Shown here: positions 50,591 through 59,556 of the stretch, in pieces
Numbering within the stretch: the stretch's first letter is position 1
How the letters are laid out: each line of letters opens with the position of its first letter
Source: Dehalococcoidia bacterium
Lineage (GTDB): Bacteria > Chloroflexota > Dehalococcoidia > DSTF01 > JACRBR01
Assembly (NCBI GenBank): GCA_021462855.1
Contig: JAJTXQ010000056.1
Location: forward strand, 1 to 64,000
Length of the DNA stretch: 64,000 nucleotides
Direction: 5' to 3'
Translations under genes and position numbers: made by a program
The notes under the pieces: model-generated
Told to the model about the DNA's origin: nothing
The model's input: the letters and a program-made list of their open reading frames with translations, nothing else
Databases searched by the model: none

Positions 50591-51310
50591 CTACTGCTCC
50601 TCGATCACGATGGTGTTGATGGCGGTGCCGGGCTGGCGCGCGGACGCCGGGTCGCGCGGGGCGATCTTGTCGAGCACGTTGCGGCCTTCGACCAGCTGGC
50701 CGAACGCCGTGTACCCGCCATCGAGGCTGGGCTGCGGTGCGTAGCAGATGAACCACTGGCTGCCGGCGGAGTTCGGCTGGTTTGTCTTCGCCATGCCGAG
50801 CGTGCCGTCGGTGAAGCCGCGCGCCGTCTGCTCGTCCGGGACGGTGTAGCCGGGTCCGCCGCGGCCGGTGCCGGTCGGGTCGCCCGCCTGCGCGACGAAG
50901 CCCGGGATGACGCGGTGGAACGTCACGCCGTCGTAAAAGCCGTCGCGTGCGAGGAAGACGAAGCTGTTGACGTGGCGCGGCGCGTCCTTCGGGAACAGCT
51001 CGAGCTTGATGTCGCCGATGTCCATCTTGATGGTGGCGAAGTAGCGCTTGTCCTGGTCGATCGTCATCGGCGGTTCGGCGTCGTACGTCTTCGTGGCGTT
51101 GCCTCCTGGCGTTGGCTGCGCGCCCGGCGTCGCCGTGGAGGACGCCGGCGTGGTGGTCGAAGCGGCTGGCGCGGTTGCGGTGCGCGTCGCGGCCGGCGTG
51201 GCGGTCGACACCTTCGTGTCATCCTCGCCGCAGGCGCCCAGCGCCAGCGCGCCGGCGAGCATCGCGGCCGTGGCGGCGGCCGCCGCCGTCCTGTGGATAC
51301 GGAGTTGCAT
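50591..51310 (-). CDS. Peptidyl-prolyl isomerase (cyclophilin) lipoprotein
   Basis: A 239-residue exported cyclophilin that would catalyse Pro isomerisation outside the membrane. It has a signal peptide with lipobox (LALGAC, about 22-27), a Thr/Pro/Ala-rich linker (33-75) and a cyclophilin domain with FLARDGFYDGVTFHRVIPGF (catalytic Arg), GSQWFICYAPQPSLDGGYTAF and GQLVEGRNVLDKI. The domain is of the short bacterial type. The gene starts 11 bases after the CbbQ-like gene. Confidence 0.92.
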   Translation of the reverse strand: MQLRIHRTAAAAATAAMLAGALALGACGEDDTKVSTATPAATRTATAPAASTTTPASSTATPGAQPTPGGNATKTYDAEPPMTIDQDKRYFATIKMDIGDIKLELFPKDAPRHVNSFVFLARDGFYDGVTFHRVIPGFVAQAGDPTGTGRGGPGYTVPDEQTARGFTDGTLGMAKTNQPNSAGSQWFICYAPQPSLDGGYTAFGQLVEGRNVLDKIAPRDPASARQPGTAINTIVIEEQ

Positions 51311-51321
51311 GCGGGCGCCCC

Positions 51322-52218
51322 TCATTCGAAGATCGAGCTCACGACTTCCTCGATGCTCCGCTGGACATCGAGGTCGTCGGTCAGCGCCCAGACGACGCCG
51401 ACCTGGCACGCGCGCCGTGGCGGGATGCCGCGCTGGATCAGCTTGCCGACGTAGACGAGCAGGCGCGTGCTGACGCCCTCGCTCAGGCCGTGTTCGCGCA
51501 GATTGCGCACCTTTTCGCCGAGCTTCGCCAGGTCCTGGGCGATCTCCTCGGCCACGCCGCTCTCGTGGGCGATGATCTTCGCCTCGAGCTCCTTGCGCGG
51601 GTGCGTGAACTCGATCGAGATGAAGCGCTGGCGCGTGCTGTGCTTCAGATCCTTGAGCGCGCTCTGGTATCCGGGGTTGTACGAGATCACGAGCAGGAAC
51701 CCCTCGCGCGCCTCGACGATCTGGCCGCGCTTCTCGATCGGCAGCACACGGCGGTGGTCGGTGAGCGGGTGGATGAGCACAGTCGTGTCCTTGCGCGCCT
51801 CGACCACCTCGTCGAGATAGCAGATGGCGCCGGCCTTGACGGCGCGCGTCAGCGGGCCATCGATCCAGCGCGTCGACTCGCCTTCGAGCAGGTAGCGGCC
51901 GACGAGGTCGCTCGCGGTGAGGTCCTCGTGACACGCGACGGTGACGAGCGGCAGCGCCTCGTTGCTGCCTTCCGCGCCGCTGCCCTTCACGACGGTGAGC
52001 GGCCGCCCGAGCTTCCACGCCATGTACTCGACGAAGCGCGTCTTGCCGCAGCCCGTCGGGCCCTTGAGCAACACCGGCACCTTCGATGCGAACGCGGCCT
52101 CGAACAGTTCGACCTCGTCGCCCGTCGGGACGTAGTACGGCTCGGCGTGCGGGTGATACTCCTCGATCGCGTACTGGCGGTAGCCGGCGTCTGCGGCAAC
52201 CTGCTCCTCGGTGGTCAT
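51322..52218 (-). CDS. CbbQ/NirQ/NorQ family AAA+ ATPase
   Basis: A 298-residue MoxR-class AAA+ protein. Walker A is [18 protein letters not shown] (about 50-67), Walker [12 protein letters not shown], then the sensor motifs [10 protein letters not shown] and STRQRF, and a C-terminal CbbQ_C-like domain from about 220. These ATPases remodel metalloenzymes such as Rubisco or NO reductase together with a VWA-domain partner (CbbO/NorD). No such partner lies in the window. The start overlaps coaE (ATGA). Confidence 0.88.
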   Translation of the reverse strand: MTTEEQVAADAGYRQYAIEEYHPHAEPYYVPTGDEVELFEAAFASKVPVLLKGPTGCGKTRFVEYMAWKLGRPLTVVKGSGAEGSNEALPLVTVACHEDLTASDLVGRYLLEGESTRWIDGPLTRAVKAGAICYLDEVVEARKDTTVLIHPLTDHRRVLPIEKRGQIVEAREGFLLVISYNPGYQSALKDLKHSTRQRFISIEFTHPRKELEAKIIAHESGVAEEIAQDLAKLGEKVRNLREHGLSEGVSTRLLVYVGKLIQRGIPPRRACQVGVVWALTDDLDVQRSIEEVVSSIFE

Positions 52219-52832
52219 GCGTCCCTCCTCTCCGCCGTCGCGGCAAGCGTGCGCCAGGCGGTATCGACGCGCTCCGCGAGCGCCTCGAGTGTGCTGCTGT
52301 TGTCGATGACCAGCCGCGCCTGCTTCGCGCGCTCATCGTTCGAGAGCTGCGCGGCGATGCGCTGGTCCGCCTGCTCCGGCGTCAGTCCGTTCCGCGAAAC
52401 GATCCGCTCGCGCGCGACGGCCGGGTCGACCTGCACCACCCACACCTCGTCCACGAGCGGGGTCCAGCCCGCCTCGATCAGCACCGCCGCCTCCAGCACG
52501 ACGACGGGCACGCCTTCGGCGCGCAGCGCCGCGAGGCGCCCTTCCATCGTCTCGCGCATCCACGGCCAGACGATGCCCTCGAGCCGCTTGCGCTCGGACG
52601 GGTTGCCGAAGACCTTTCCGCCAAGCGCCTTCCGGTCGATCGTGCCGTCCGCCGCGACGATGTCGCGTCCGAACGCGGCGACCACGGCCTCGAAACAGCC
52701 GCTGCCGGGGGCGTAGGCTTCGTGGCCCACCTTGTCGACATCGATGACGTGGGCTCCCCGGTCGGCGAGCATCTGGCTCACGACCGATTTGCCGCTGGCG
52801 ATGCCGCCGGTGAGGCCGATGATGATGGTCAC
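52215..52832 (-). CDS. coaE: Dephospho-CoA kinase
   Basis: Last step of coenzyme A synthesis, phosphorylating the ribose 3'-OH of dephospho-CoA. The 205-residue product has the P-loop [18 protein letters not shown] (5-22), [38 protein letters not shown] and [21 protein letters not shown] with the lid Arg. The first gene of a coaE-cbbQ-cyclophilin string. Confidence 0.93.
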   Translation of the reverse strand: MTIIIGLTGGIASGKSVVSQMLADRGAHVIDVDKVGHEAYAPGSGCFEAVVAAFGRDIVAADGTIDRKALGGKVFGNPSERKRLEGIVWPWMRETMEGRLAALRAEGVPVVVLEAAVLIEAGWTPLVDEVWVVQVDPAVARERIVSRNGLTPEQADQRIAAQLSNDERAKQARLVIDNSSTLEALAERVDTAWRTLAATAERRDA

Positions 52833-52938
52833 GTCGCGCTCCGCGAGAACGTAAACGCGCCGGGTGGCCGGCGCCGCTTCATTATGTGAGACGGCCCGCC
52901 GTCGCGCTAGGAACGCCGGCGCGGCAGCGGCCCGGCGA

Positions 52939-52944
52939 TATAAT
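52939..52944 (+). promoter_or_regulatory. -10 box of proB
   Basis: TATAAT, an exact -10 consensus, 37 bases before the GTG at 52982. No -35 hexamer stands out. Confidence 0.6.
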
Positions 52945-52981
52945 CCGCGCGATCGGGCGGCAGGTAGAGGGAGTGACGCGC

Positions 52982-54100
52982 GTGAAGCGCCAGTACCGGC
53001 GGATCGTCGCCAAGTTCGGCACGAACCTGCTCACGGGCGGCACCGACCGGCTCGACGGCGCGGGGATGGCCTCGCTCGTGCGCCAGATCGTGCGCCTGCT
53101 TGACGACGGGCACGAAGTGCTGATCGTCACATCGGGCGCGATCGCCGCGGGCCGCGAGCGGCTGAACGAGCACGGCCACCGGCGCGACATTCCGTTCCGG
53201 CAGGTGCTGGCGTCCGTCGGCCAGGCGCACCTGATGCACACGTACGACCGGCTGTTCGCCGCGCACGGCCGCGTCGTCGCGCAGACGCTGCTCACCCGCC
53301 GCGACCTGGCGGACCGCACCGGCTACCTGAACGCGCGCAACACGCTCCTCGCGCTGCTCGCGATGGGCGCCGTGCCGATCGTCAACGAGAACGACGCCGT
53401 CGCGCTCGACGAGATCGCGGGCGCGAAGATCGGCGACAACGACAACCTCTCCGCGCTCGTCGCCAACTTGATCGATGCCGGGCTGCTCGCGCTGCTCACC
53501 GACATCGCCGGCCTGTACGACGCGGACCCGCGCGCCAACCCGGGCGCGCGCATCATCCCGCGCGTCGACCGCATCACGAAGGAGGTCGAGCAGATCGCCG
53601 GCGGGAGCGACAGCGGGCGCGGCACCGGCGGCATGGCGACCAAGCTGCAAGCGGCGCGCCTCGCCACCGGCGGCGGCTCCGACGTCTACATCGCCGACGG
53701 CCACGAGCCCGATGTGCTGACGCGGCTCGCGAGCGGCGAGCACATCGGCACGCTCTTCCCCGCGCGCACCGACCGCATGGAGAGCCGCAAACGGTGGATG
53801 CTGTCGGGCCTTGGCGCGCGCGGCTGCATTGTCGTCGACGCGGGCGCGGCGCGGGCGCTCGTCGAGCGCAAGACGAGCCTGCTCGCCGCGGGCGTGCGCG
53901 AGGTGCAGGGCACGTTCAAGCGCGGCGATGGCGTCAGCATCGCCGGGCCGGAGGGGCGTCCGATCGCCTTCGGCATCTCCAACTACGACGCACCGGACCT
54001 CGACACCATCCGCGGCCTGCGTTCCGACCGCATCGCCGGGGCGCTCGGCTACGAGTACGGGTCGGAGGTGGTGCACCGCAACAACCTGGTGCTGCTCTAG
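52982..54100 (+). CDS. proB: Glutamate 5-kinase
   Basis: First step of proline synthesis from glutamate, usually feedback-inhibited by Pro. The 372-residue product has the kinase domain (RIVAKFGTNLL, VLIVTSGAIAAGRERL, VPIVNENDAVALDE, FGDNDNLS-like KIGDNDNLSALVA, GRGTGGMATKLQAA) and a C-terminal PUA domain (GCIVVDAGAARALVERKTSL, then VREVQGTFKRGDGVSIAG). The GTG at 52982 has AGGGAG eight bases upstream; a GTG at 52973 is the alternative. proA is not adjacent. Confidence 0.95.
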   Translation: MKRQYRRIVAKFGTNLLTGGTDRLDGAGMASLVRQIVRLLDDGHEVLIVTSGAIAAGRERLNEHGHRRDIPFRQVLASVGQAHLMHTYDRLFAAHGRVVAQTLLTRRDLADRTGYLNARNTLLALLAMGAVPIVNENDAVALDEIAGAKIGDNDNLSALVANLIDAGLLALLTDIAGLYDADPRANPGARIIPRVDRITKEVEQIAGGSDSGRGTGGMATKLQAARLATGGGSDVYIADGHEPDVLTRLASGEHIGTLFPARTDRMESRKRWMLSGLGARGCIVVDAGAARALVERKTSLLAAGVREVQGTFKRGDGVSIAGPEGRPIAFGISNYDAPDLDTIRGLRSDRIAGALGYEYGSEVVHRNNLVLL

Positions 54101-54126
54101 CGTTCGCCGCGGCGCCCGATCCTCGT

Positions 54127-54138
54127 TACGCTACGCGC
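54127..54138 (+). promoter_or_regulatory. Candidate leaderless promoter -10 box
   Basis: TACGCT (54127-54132) ends six bases before the ATG at 54139; no ribosome binding site precedes that ATG. Confidence 0.45.
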
Positions 54139-54870
54139 ATGGCAGCATCCGACGGCCCGGTCCTGTACGAGCGCGGCGGCGACGGCGTGGCGTGGGTCAC
54201 GCTCAACCGCCCGGCGGTGCACAACGCCGTGAACATGGCGATGCGCGACGCGCTCTGGGACACCCTGCGCGCCGTGCGCGACGACCCGGATGCGCGCGTC
54301 GCCGTGCTGCGCGGCGCGGGCGAGCGCGCCTTCTCGGCCGGCGCCGACATCAGCGAGTTCGGCACCGCGCCTTCGTACGCCGAGGCGCGGCGGGCGCGCC
54401 AAGACCGCGACGTCTGGGGCATGATGCTCGAACTGACGAAGCCGCTCGTCGCCGCCGTGCAGGGCTATGCGTTCGGCGCCGGCTGCGAGATGGCGCTGTT
54501 CTGCGACATCCGCATCGCGTCCGGGGACGCGACGTTCGCGCTGCCCGAGGTGACGCTCGGGTACATCCCTTCCGCCGGCGGCACGCAGACACTGCCGCGG
54601 GCCGTGCCGCCCGGTGTCGCGCGCGAGATGATCCTGTCGGGCGAGCCGATCGATGCGGAGCGCGCGCTCGCGGTCGGCCTCGTGACGCGCGTGGTGCCGC
54701 GCGCGCGGCTGTACGATGAAGCGGCCGCCGTGGCCGCGAAACTGGCGTCGATGCCGGCGGCGGCGCTGCGCGCGGCGAAGGAAGCGATGACCCGCGGCGC
54801 CGGACTGCCGCTCGACGCGGCGCTGCGCGTCGAAGCGGCGATCGCCGCCGCCCGGCACGAGGCGCGATGA
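54139..54870 (+). CDS. Enoyl-CoA hydratase/isomerase family protein
   Basis: A 243-residue crotonase-fold protein. It has AFSAGADISEFG and the oxyanion-hole segment GYAFGAGCEMALFCDIRIAS, then FALPEVTLGYIPSAGGTQTLPR with the catalytic Glu region. Slightly shorter than the usual 260 residues. The second such gene in the window (the other at 6293-7084); the two are clearly related in motif but not adjacent. Its stop overlaps the next ATG by four bases. Confidence 0.87.
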   Translation: MAASDGPVLYERGGDGVAWVTLNRPAVHNAVNMAMRDALWDTLRAVRDDPDARVAVLRGAGERAFSAGADISEFGTAPSYAEARRARQDRDVWGMMLELTKPLVAAVQGYAFGAGCEMALFCDIRIASGDATFALPEVTLGYIPSAGGTQTLPRAVPPGVAREMILSGEPIDAERALAVGLVTRVVPRARLYDEAAAVAAKLASMPAAALRAAKEAMTRGAGLPLDAALRVEAAIAAARHEAR

Positions 54871-55466
54871 ACGACGCGCCGCCCGAACGTACGCCACCCG
54901 CACCCGAGCGCCGGCCACAGCGCCGCATCGGTTGCCTGGCGCGGATCGCGATCGCCGTGGCGGCGGCCGTCGCGCTCGTGGTGGCGATCGGCATGATCTT
55001 CGACCAGGGCGATGACGCGAGCCAGCCATCGCGCGGGTTCAACGCCGGCGCGGCGGCAAACTACGAGCGCGCCGATGTCAACTACGTCCCGACGGAGCAC
55101 ATCTTCATCACGCGCCTGCAGGACGGCGAGTTCATCGCGCTGTACGACCTGTCGGCGCGACAGCAGGAACTGGGCGGCGACTGCCGCGTCGTGTGGGACG
55201 ACGCCGCGCAGACCGGCACGCTGGAGCAACTGCCCGGGTTCACCGGCGCGCTCGTCGAGCAGTGCGATGACGGCGCGCGCACCGTGTGGCGCGCGGACGG
55301 AGCGTTCGCCTTCGGCGCCGGCTACGGCTCCCTGGACCGCTTCCCGATCACCGTCCGCGACGACGGCACGCTGTTCGTCGATACGCGCACGCGCACCTGC
55401 ACGCGCAGCCGCGGCGTCCCCGGCGTGCCACCGTTCACCGAGACGACGTGCCGGGGGAACGACTGA
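54867..55466 (+). CDS. Membrane-anchored protein, possibly a metal-free Rieske-like fold
   Basis: A 199-residue protein with a Pro/Arg-rich cytoplasmic start, one transmembrane helix (IAIAVAAAVALVVAIGMIF, about 27-45) and an extracellular domain. The order DGEFIALYDLSARQQELGGDC, LVEQCDDGARTVWRADGAF, LDRFPITVRDDGTLFVDT recalls a Rieske domain, but the CxH...CxxH ligands are missing. This resemblance is weak and by eye. Four Cys in the domain may form disulfides. Translationally coupled to the hydratase gene. Confidence 0.55.
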   Translation: MNDAPPERTPPAPERRPQRRIGCLARIAIAVAAAVALVVAIGMIFDQGDDASQPSRGFNAGAAANYERADVNYVPTEHIFITRLQDGEFIALYDLSARQQELGGDCRVVWDDAAQTGTLEQLPGFTGALVEQCDDGARTVWRADGAFAFGAGYGSLDRFPITVRDDGTLFVDTRTRTCTRSRGVPGVPPFTETTCRGND

Positions 55467-55517
55467 CAGGCGCGGCATCGACGCGCGCGCACAACTGCGC
55501 AGTCCGCCGCCGGCGGC

Positions 55518-56054
55518 TCACCCGCGCTCGCAGCGGTAGAGGTTGATCGGCTGCGGGATGCCCTTCATCACCATCGGGCCCAGACGCTCGAAGTGGACGT
55601 GCGGGAGACGCTCGTCGGCGGAGACGACTGCGGCTTCCGAAGCCAGCACCTCGCCCGAGCCAGCGAGATCCATGATGCGCGACGCCACGTTCACATCGTG
55701 GCCAATGAGGTCGCTGCCGCGTCGCGTGGGCGCGCCGTAGTGCACGCCGATGCGCACCCAGAGCGGCGCATCCGACTCCATCGCCTCGTGCTCGAAACGC
55801 TCTTGCATGCGCAGGCCCGCCTCGATCGCCGCGCACACGTCATCGAACCAGAGCATCAACCCATCGCCCAATTCTTTGACGATCCGCGCTCCGGCGCCGG
55901 CGATCTCCTGCTGCACGATGCGTTCCTGCAGCGCGAGCAGGCGCAGCGCGTCATCGTCGCCGCGCAGCGCGGTGAACTCGGTGAACCCGACGATGTCGGT
56001 GAACATGACGGTGCCCTGCAACGTCCCCGTCCGGGCCTCGGCGGCGGCGATCAT
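55518..56054 (-). CDS. Class III adenylate/guanylate cyclase domain protein
   Basis: A 178-residue stand-alone class III nucleotide cyclase catalytic domain. It has TVMFTDIVGFTEFTA with the metal Asp, VKELGDGLMLWFDD with the second Asp, and the RIGVHYG and IGHDVNVASRIMDLA segments holding the transition-state Asn and Arg. No sensor domain is attached. The ATG at 56054 overlaps the DUF4097 gene stop (ATGA), so the two are coupled. cAMP is the likely product; no obvious effector lies nearby. Confidence 0.86.
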   Translation of the reverse strand: MIAAAEARTGTLQGTVMFTDIVGFTEFTALRGDDDALRLLALQERIVQQEIAGAGARIVKELGDGLMLWFDDVCAAIEAGLRMQERFEHEAMESDAPLWVRIGVHYGAPTRRGSDLIGHDVNVASRIMDLAGSGEVLASEAAVVSADERLPHVHFERLGPMVMKGIPQPINLYRCERG

Positions 56055-56758
56055 GCCGGAAGGATCTCGATCGACCCCGACAACGACGCCGCCTCGATGC
56101 GGCAGTCGCATCCGGGCGGCAGGTCGCAGCGGACGCGCCCGTGCGTCTTGAACACGGTTTGCGGCTCCGTGCCCTCGGGCAACGTGATGCGGACCTTGCC
56201 GGACACCGTCTTCACCGTGATCGGCGCCGCGCCGGTCGCCTCGAACTCCACCGAGCCGCTGACGGTGCGCGCGCGGACCTCGCCGAGCACGCGGTCGAAC
56301 TTGATGGAGCCGGAGACGGTCGATGCATGCAAGTCATCGGCGGCGGCGCCGGTGACGCTTCCGCTGACGTTGTTCACGCGGCACCGCCCGTGGCATGTGC
56401 CGAGCGAGATCGTGCCGCTCATCGACCGCAGGTCGATCGCGTCAGACTCCTGCACCTCGATGCCGCCGCTCATCGTCGACACGCGCACCGCGCCGAACTT
56501 GCCCTCGAGCCGCACGGCCGCGGTGTGCGTGCCGGCCTCGACATCGGTGTCAACGGGGCAGCGCACCGTGATCGTCTTGGAGCCGCCGCGCGAGGAGCGC
56601 ACGGTCAGCACCTGCGCCGCCTCGTCGTAGAACGCCTCCGGGCTGTCGGTCTCGACGCTCACATCGTCCCGCCCTTCGGCGATGACGTGGACGCGGCCGG
56701 AGCGCGACTGGACGCGCAGCCCGGCGGCGATCGGCAGGTCAAACTTCCTCGTGTCCAC
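56051..56758 (-). CDS. DUF4097-type beta-repeat protein
   Basis: A 235-residue beta-helix-like protein made of short repeats with the pattern V-x-SGS/T-x-x: VSTMSGGIEV, LRSMSGTISLG, VNNVSGSVTG, ASTVSGSIKFD, ARTVSGSVEFE, VKTVSGKVRI and AASLSGSIEI. This is the DUF4097 (adhesin-like) signature. No signal peptide or membrane helix, so it is probably cytoplasmic. Function unknown. It sits directly upstream of, and overlaps, the cyclase gene. Confidence 0.82.
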   Translation of the reverse strand: MDTRKFDLPIAAGLRVQSRSGRVHVIAEGRDDVSVETDSPEAFYDEAAQVLTVRSSRGGSKTITVRCPVDTDVEAGTHTAAVRLEGKFGAVRVSTMSGGIEVQESDAIDLRSMSGTISLGTCHGRCRVNNVSGSVTGAAADDLHASTVSGSIKFDRVLGEVRARTVSGSVEFEATGAAPITVKTVSGKVRITLPEGTEPQTVFKTHGRVRCDLPPGCDCRIEAASLSGSIEILPA

Positions 56759-56853
56759 GTCGTCTCCCGCTCGTACAGCAGTCTGCGTGTGCCGTCATTG
56801 TCGATCAGGCGGGGGTGGCGTCTCAACCGCCCGCGTTGCGGATTTCGCAGGCG

Positions 56854-57249
56854 TCAGTAGCGAAACCACGCCTTGCCGATGACCGCCCGGCGCGGCACGG
56901 GGCCGAAAGCACGCGAATCCCGGCTGGCGGCGGCGTTGTCGCCCAGGACGTAGCAAGCGCCGCGCGCCGTCGCAGCCGCCGGATCGGCGGACACGCGCTT
57001 CAGCAGCAGGCGGCCGCGATCCTCCGGGTCGCGCACGACCACGACATCGCCGGCGACGGGCGGCCGGAGCAGGTACGCCAGCCGGTTGACGACGACGCGC
57101 TCGCCGGCGCTGTACGCCGGCTCCATGCTGTCGCCTTCGACGATATACCGGGTCACCGGCGCCGCGCGCGCGAGCACGGCGATCGCCGCGCGCAGCATGG
57201 CGGCGGAAGCGCGCCCGAGCGGGTTACGCCGGGACGACGATCTCGCCAC
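56854..57249 (-). CDS. sodX: S26-family signal peptidase, NiSOD maturation type
   Basis: A 131-residue protease of the signal peptidase I family with Ser41 in VEGDSMEP and Lys84 in LLLKRV as the catalytic pair, and a C-terminal GDNAAASRDSRAFGPV box. It lies next to sodN, where such proteins remove the propeptide that precedes the His1 nickel ligand. The hydrophobic N-terminal anchor is short. The GTG at 57249 overlaps sodN by 26 bases; an ATG at 57198 is the alternative. Role is inferred from context and known sodN-sodX pairs. Confidence 0.83.
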   Translation of the reverse strand: MARSSSRRNPLGRASAAMLRAAIAVLARAAPVTRYIVEGDSMEPAYSAGERVVVNRLAYLLRPPVAGDVVVVRDPEDRGRLLLKRVSADPAAATARGACYVLGDNAAASRDSRAFGPVPRRAVIGKAWFRY

Positions 57250-57736
57250 CCACCGCCTGGTTCGACGGCTGCTTCTTCGTCGCCACGCCCTTCGTCTCCC
57301 AGAAGATCTCGGCGAAGCGGTGCAGGTCGGCGAGCAGCTGCTGCGCGGCCTCCATGTTGATCTCCTGGCGGCCCTTGCCGGCGCCCTTGAGCAGCTTCCA
57401 GACGAGTCCCTGCAACTCCGGGTACTTGTCGGCGTGTTCCGGCTTGAAGTAGTCGCCGTAGATCACCCGCACCTCGCGCTTCACGAGCTCGGCGTGCTCT
57501 TCCTTGACGAGCGTGTAGCGCACGAAGGAGTGCCGCGAGGCGGCGTCGGGCTGGGCGGGCAGCGCGTCGATCAGCTGGTTCATGCGGATGACGGTGAGTG
57601 CGCCGATCTGCGCCAGGTGCGGGTCGTAGATGCCGCAGGGGATGTCGCAGTGCGCGTGCACCGGCTCCGGCGCGCCGATACGGTCGATGACGCGCAGGCT
57701 GCGGGAAACGAGCGACTTGAACGTGAAGCGGGACAT
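57224..57736 (-). CDS. sodN: Nickel superoxide dismutase
   Basis: Converts superoxide to peroxide and oxygen with a nickel hook. The 170-residue precursor has the nickel-binding motif HCDIPCGIYDP starting at residue 29; cleavage before H29 by the neighbouring peptidase would expose the ligand. The propeptide of 28 residues is longer than the 14 or so of Streptomyces NiSOD. The mature part matches the four-helix SodN fold (VIRMNQLIDAL, FVRYTLVKEEHAELVKREV). AAGGAG lies five bases before the ATG. Confidence 0.95.
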   Translation of the reverse strand: MSRFTFKSLVSRSLRVIDRIGAPEPVHAHCDIPCGIYDPHLAQIGALTVIRMNQLIDALPAQPDAASRHSFVRYTLVKEEHAELVKREVRVIYGDYFKPEHADKYPELQGLVWKLLKGAGKGRQEINMEAAQQLLADLHRFAEIFWETKGVATKKQPSNQAVGGEIVVPA

Positions 57737-57784
57737 GGTGACTCCTTGTCTCCTGTCATTGCGTCGGGGGTCCGGCGGTTCTGG

Positions 57785-57822
57785 TTGTATGTACAGTCTA
57801 CGGCGGCGCGAACAACGTACAA
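57785..57822. promoter_or_regulatory. Inverted repeat between sodN and acyl-CoA ligase genes
   Basis: TTGTATGT (57785-57792) and ACGTACAA (57815-57822) form an imperfect 8-bp inverted repeat with a 22-base gap. On the minus strand the outer arm is TTGTAC, 16 bases before TAGACT (57796-57801), a possible sodN promoter. It could be an operator for sodN, for example a nickel- or metal-responsive site; regulator unknown. Confidence 0.4.
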
Positions 57823-57961
57823 GCCGCCGGGCGTCCGGCGACGCATCGGCCACGGGCGCCCGGCCGATGCGCGCGAGCCTTCCGGTTCGCTTCCAGCAGG
57901 GGGAGGATCGGCTAGATTGATCGCCACATCGCGCCGGCGCCGGTTTGCTTGAGGTAGAGGG

Positions 57962-59527
57962 ATGAACACAGCTGAATTCCTGCAGATCACGTCGATGGTC
58001 GTGCCTGACCGCACCGCGCTCGTGTGCGGCGACCGGCGCGTGACGTTCATGGAGATGGCGGACCGCGTGAACCGGCTGGCGAACTGGCTGCAGGCCGCCG
58101 GCGCCGGTCCCGACAAGCCGGTCGGCGCCATGTCGGTGAACGGCATCGAGTACGTCGAGACCTACTATGCGGCGGCGAAGATCGGCGCCACGTTCGTCCC
58201 GCTCAACTACCGCGCGAAGGTGGAAGAGCTCACGTACATGATCAACACGTCGGACGTGCACGTGCTGTTCGCCGGCGAGCGCTACCTCGACCTCGTGGGC
58301 ACGCTGCGGCCGACGCTCGAAACGGTGCAGCACTACGCGTGCTACGACCGCGCCGTCGACGGCATGGCGGCGTACGAGGACATCCTCGCGGGCGCCAGCC
58401 CCGATGAGCCATTCTTCGAGGTCGACGAGATGCAGCCAACTGTGCTGATCTACACCTCCGGCACGACGTCGGTGCCGAAGGGCGTCGCGCTCACGTACCT
58501 GAACCTGTCGGTATACGTGACGAACACGATGAACCCGGCCGACCCGTCCGAGGAGCCGGAGGTCACGCTGCTCTCGGTGCCGATCTTCCACGTCGCCGGC
58601 GTGACGCCGATCATGTCGTCGGTCTGGGGCGGCCGCACGCTGGCGATCCTGCCGCAGTTCGACCCGAAACTCTGGCTCGAGGCGGTGCAGAACGAGAGAG
58701 TGACGCACAGCTTCGTCGTGCCGACGATGCTCAAGCGCATCATGGAGCACGAGGACTTCGCCAGGTACGACCTGAGCTCGCTCAAGCTGATCACCTACGG
58801 CGCGGCGCCGATGCCGTACGAGGTGGTGAGCAAGGCGGTCGACGTGTTCGAGTGCGGGCTGATGAACGCCTACGGCCAGACGGAAAGCACGTCGACGATG
58901 ACGTTCCTCGGCCCGGAGGATCACCAGATCCCGAAGGAGCCGGGGCCGGAGCGCGAGAAGAAGCTCGCGCGGCTCCGCTCCGTGGGCCGCGGCATGGATG
59001 ACGTCGTCATCGCGATCATGGATGACGTGAACACCATGCTCGACCCGGGCAGCGAAGGCGAGATCTGCGTGATGGGCCCGCGCGTCATGGCCGAGTACCA
59101 CAAGCAGGCGGAGGCGACGGCCGCGGCGATCCAGGACGGCTGGCTGCACACCGGCGATGTCGGCTACCTCGACGAGGATGGCTACCTGTTCATCACCGGC
59201 CGCAAGAAGGACTTGATCATCCGCGGCGGCGAGAACATCAGCCCCGGCGAGATCGAGGCGACGCTCGACGAGCACCCGCAGATCGAGGAGTCGGCGATCA
59301 TCGGCGTGCCGGACCCGGACTGGGGCGAGGGGATCAAGGCAATCATCGTGCCGAAGGCGGGGCAGAAGCCGGACACGCAGGAACTCGTCGCGTACACCAA
59401 GGCGCGCCTCGCGAGCTACAAGGCGCCGACGTACTTCGCGTTCGTCGACGAGCTTCCGCGCAACCCGATGGGCAAAGTGCTGAAGACCGAGCTGCGCAAG
59501 CACCACGGCACGCCGGCGAACGAGTAG
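57962..59527 (+). CDS. Acyl-CoA ligase, ANL superfamily
   Basis: Activates a carboxylic acid as adenylate and joins it to CoA. The 521-residue product has the AMP-binding motif LIYTSGTTSVPKG, YGQTES, GWLHTGDVGYLDEDGY and the hinge and A10 motifs GRKKDLIIRGGENI and PRNPMGKVLKTEL with the catalytic Lys. Length and motifs match fatty- or aryl-acid CoA ligases (FadD3/FadK-like), but the acid is unknown. A candidate -10 box TAGATT (57912) lies upstream; GTAGAGGG precedes the ATG. Confidence 0.92.
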   Translation: MNTAEFLQITSMVVPDRTALVCGDRRVTFMEMADRVNRLANWLQAAGAGPDKPVGAMSVNGIEYVETYYAAAKIGATFVPLNYRAKVEELTYMINTSDVHVLFAGERYLDLVGTLRPTLETVQHYACYDRAVDGMAAYEDILAGASPDEPFFEVDEMQPTVLIYTSGTTSVPKGVALTYLNLSVYVTNTMNPADPSEEPEVTLLSVPIFHVAGVTPIMSSVWGGRTLAILPQFDPKLWLEAVQNERVTHSFVVPTMLKRIMEHEDFARYDLSSLKLITYGAAPMPYEVVSKAVDVFECGLMNAYGQTESTSTMTFLGPEDHQIPKEPGPEREKKLARLRSVGRGMDDVVIAIMDDVNTMLDPGSEGEICVMGPRVMAEYHKQAEATAAAIQDGWLHTGDVGYLDEDGYLFITGRKKDLIIRGGENISPGEIEATLDEHPQIEESAIIGVPDPDWGEGIKAIIVPKAGQKPDTQELVAYTKARLASYKAPTYFAFVDELPRNPMGKVLKTELRKHHGTPANE

Positions 59528-59556
59528 CGCGGCCCCACCGGCCCAAAGGACGCACC

